Origin: an uncultured Anaerolineae bacterium
GTDB taxonomy: Bacteria; Chloroflexota; Anaerolineae; Aggregatilineales; Phototrophicaceae
DNA: 53,239 nucleotides
Assembly: GCA_937922795.1 (NCBI GenBank)
Contig: CALAJK010000092.1
Coordinates: forward strand, 1 to 53,239
Direction: 5' to 3'
In this document: positions 51,786 through 53,239 of the stretch, piece by piece
Layout of the letters: the number at the start of each line of letters is the position of its first letter
Numbering within the stretch: the stretch's first letter is position 1
The notes under the pieces: generated by a model
The model's input: the letters and a program-made list of their open reading frames with translations, nothing else
Database searches by the model: none
What the model was told of the DNA's origin: nothing
Program-made: the position numbers and the translations under genes

Positions 51786-53090
51786 CTACGCTTTAGGGGG
51801 ATTTGCCAACCCAGCCAGCCGGCGGCGCAAGATGAACAGCAGCAGCGCGAAATACACGCCGTAAATGGCGACATTGGCTGCGCTCAAGACAGCTACTGCC
51901 AGCGCTAAGCTCAGCCCGCGCGCCTGGGCAGTGAACAGCACTATAACCACCGCCGACAGGCTGAGCACGTCATAGATGAACTTCAGGCGCTGACCATCGA
52001 ATACAAAGACGATGGTGCTCAATGGACTGACGACGAACTGCGCCAGCGACCAGGGTGCGACCAGGGCTGCCAGCGTCCCGGCTTCGGCCCACTGGACGCC
52101 GAACAGCCACCCGAACAACGTTGGACCCAGCGCCATGATCGCCAGCAGCGGCGGCAAACCCAACGCCAGCAAACCGCCAGCCGTGCGCCAGAACAATGGG
52201 CGGACACGCTCAGGCGCTTCACGGGCATACACGGCCAACCGCCCGTAGAAAGCGGTGCCGACGCTCGCGCCGATCAAATTAGCCGGTAGATACAGCACCC
52301 GCTGCATCAGTGTATAGTATCCAGCCGCCGATGCGCCGTAGAACTGAGCGATGAGACCCAAAGGCAGCGCAAATGCCAAGTTATCAACGAACGCCGATGG
52401 CAGCGCATACAGCGGAAACTGCCGGTAAAATCGCAGCGTGTCGCCTAACGTCGCGCGTTTCAGTAAGCCGGGATGCATGACGATGTCGCGCCAGGCAGCG
52501 CGCGCCATCTGAACCACGCCCACGGTGCGCCCGGCCAATTCGCTGAGCGCCAAGCCGACCCATCCCAGCCCCAACAGGCCAGCGGCGACTCGCACACCGT
52601 TCAAAACGATGCTCTGCCATACCGTGACGCCCGAAATGAGCGCTAGCGCTTCACGCCGCACCAACCAGTAACGCAGCGTCTGGAAAGCGGCGCTCACGCC
52701 GAAGGTGGGCAGCAGCGCCCAGACTGTTCCCGGCGGCAGGATGCCCAACCCCAACCAATCTTGATGGGCGAGCACCAGCAGTCCGACGCCCGCCGCCAAA
52801 CCTGTAGGCAGCACGAGCAGCAGTGAAACCACGGCCAATCGCGCCGCTTGCGCCTCATCGTCAGCGACGACAATCGCCGTCTCATAGCGCAGCGAGGCAG
52901 CCGTCAGCGCCAGCGTGAGGAATGCGACGTAGACGCCCAATCGCCCAAGATCGTCTGCGGTATATAGTCGGGTGATCAGCGGCGATGCAAGGAGCGTCAC
53001 CGCCTGACCAACCGCAGCGCCGCCGGCCAACCAGGCTGCGCCGCGCACGAAACGGCTGGCGATCAGCCATCGCCACAGCTTCCAGATCAC
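51786..53090 (-). CDS. Polysaccharide flippase/O-antigen transporter-like membrane protein
   Basis: 434 residues with about twelve membrane segments; ASPLITRLYTADDLGRLGVY near the N-terminus is the signature of Wzx-like MOP flippases. It would carry a lipid-linked glycan across the membrane. GTG 53090 overlaps the stop of the upstream gene as GTGA. This is a second flippase in the window (the first is at 32447); the two are only distantly alike by eye. No terminator was seen in the short space before the Bax-inhibitor gene, so the two might be linked. Confidence 0.88.
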   Translation of the reverse strand: MIWKLWRWLIASRFVRGAAWLAGGAAVGQAVTLLASPLITRLYTADDLGRLGVYVAFLTLALTAASLRYETAIVVADDEAQAARLAVVSLLLVLPTGLAAGVGLLVLAHQDWLGLGILPPGTVWALLPTFGVSAAFQTLRYWLVRREALALISGVTVWQSIVLNGVRVAAGLLGLGWVGLALSELAGRTVGVVQMARAAWRDIVMHPGLLKRATLGDTLRFYRQFPLYALPSAFVDNLAFALPLGLIAQFYGASAAGYYTLMQRVLYLPANLIGASVGTAFYGRLAVYAREAPERVRPLFWRTAGGLLALGLPPLLAIMALGPTLFGWLFGVQWAEAGTLAALVAPWSLAQFVVSPLSTIVFVFDGQRLKFIYDVLSLSAVVIVLFTAQARGLSLALAVAVLSAANVAIYGVYFALLLFILRRRLAGLANPPKA

Positions 53091-53239
53091 GGCGCGCCCG
53101 CCAGTTCGGCGTACACGGCCAGCAGGCGGGCTTCCGCCGCCGCCCAATTGTACTGCTCGCGGGCGGCCCGCGCCGCCGCCGCCAGCCGGCTGCGCACTTC
53201 CGGCTGCTGGAGCTGGGCAAAGGCGGCGCGCAGCGTCGC
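53087..53239 (-). CDS. 3' end of a probable glycosyltransferase (5' part outside the window)
   Basis: Fifty residues and the stop codon are visible. The end (AAREQYNWAAAEARLLAVYA) resembles the last helix of GT4-type glycosyltransferases, where a Trp and the closing YxxL pattern are usual. Its TGA overlaps the flippase GTG, so the genes are coupled. The family call is inferred from this tail and the flippase context. Confidence 0.6.
   Translation of the reverse strand, partial: ATLRAAFAQLQQPEVRSRLAAAARAAREQYNWAAAEARLLAVYAELAGAP

Overview
This 53 kb window is GC-rich bacterial DNA carrying ordinary chromosomal genes. I saw no prophage, transposase, integrase or CRISPR array. The mix suggests a member of the Chloroflexota (Anaerolineae-like): Clp chaperone ClpC, a four-domain S1 protein with a long acidic N-terminus, archaeal-type phosphoglycerate mutase, HerA-like ATPase, SPFH protein, Bax-inhibitor-1 protein, GT4 glycosyltransferases with flippases, and many small independent units. 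That assignment is inference from gene content and composition, not from a marker-gene tree. Several promoters follow TTGnnn-N16-18-TAYAAT, often with GC-rich -35 boxes.

Layout. 1-3.1 kb: 5' part of metH on the minus strand, led by a complete SAM-I riboswitch with antiterminator and terminator. 3.1-5.2 kb: alpha/beta hydrolase and Ca2+/H+ antiporter. 5.2-9.6 kb: clpC and rpsA (minus), each with a good promoter. 9.7-14 kb: an 1103-residue sensor/receiver/winged-helix fusion with degenerate phosphotransfer residues, then an alpha/beta hydrolase. 14-22.6 kb: an apparent six-gene operon: exported GldG-like protein, ABC ATPase, ABC-2 permease, a Gln/Ala-rich membrane coiled-coil protein, an acidic small protein and an exported phospholipase-D-fold protein. 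22.7-27.1 kb: HerA-like ATPase and AMP-forming acyl-CoA ligase. 27.2-29.4 kb (minus): apgM, a lone ribbon-helix-helix-type protein and a VOC protein. 29.5-34.6 kb: M3 oligoendopeptidase, then a glycosyltransferase/flippase/methyltransferase operon. 34.7-38.7 kb: lytic transglycosylase (minus), SPFH protein, Kbl/BioF-type enzyme (minus) and a DUF5698/DUF2179 membrane protein. 38.8-43.4 kb: SIMPL protein, a lone EutN/CcmL vertex protein, ECF sigma factor with a probable anti-sigma, a membrane protein with a beta-helix-like domain and a LysM protein. 43.4-48.5 kb: propeller-like protein, MBL hydrolase, small membrane protein, metallophosphoesterase, a cysteine-containing unknown and a P1/DmpA-type peptidase. 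48.7-53.2 kb: tRNA-Gly(GCC), a histidine kinase with an overlapping upstream small reading frame, a palindromic repeat, a Bax-inhibitor-1 protein, and a flippase behind the 3' end of a probable glycosyltransferase.

The most notable items are four. First, the hybrid regulator at 9753 has lost the phospho-accepting histidine and key receiver residues but keeps its ATPase motifs and winged helix. Second, the ABC-2 operon at 14-22.6 kb ends in an exported HKD enzyme. Third, two unlinked minus-strand promoters (VOC protein and lytic transglycosylase) share a LexA/MarR-like palindrome placed in the 17-bp promoter spacer. Fourth, a microcompartment vertex protein stands alone with no shell genes nearby.
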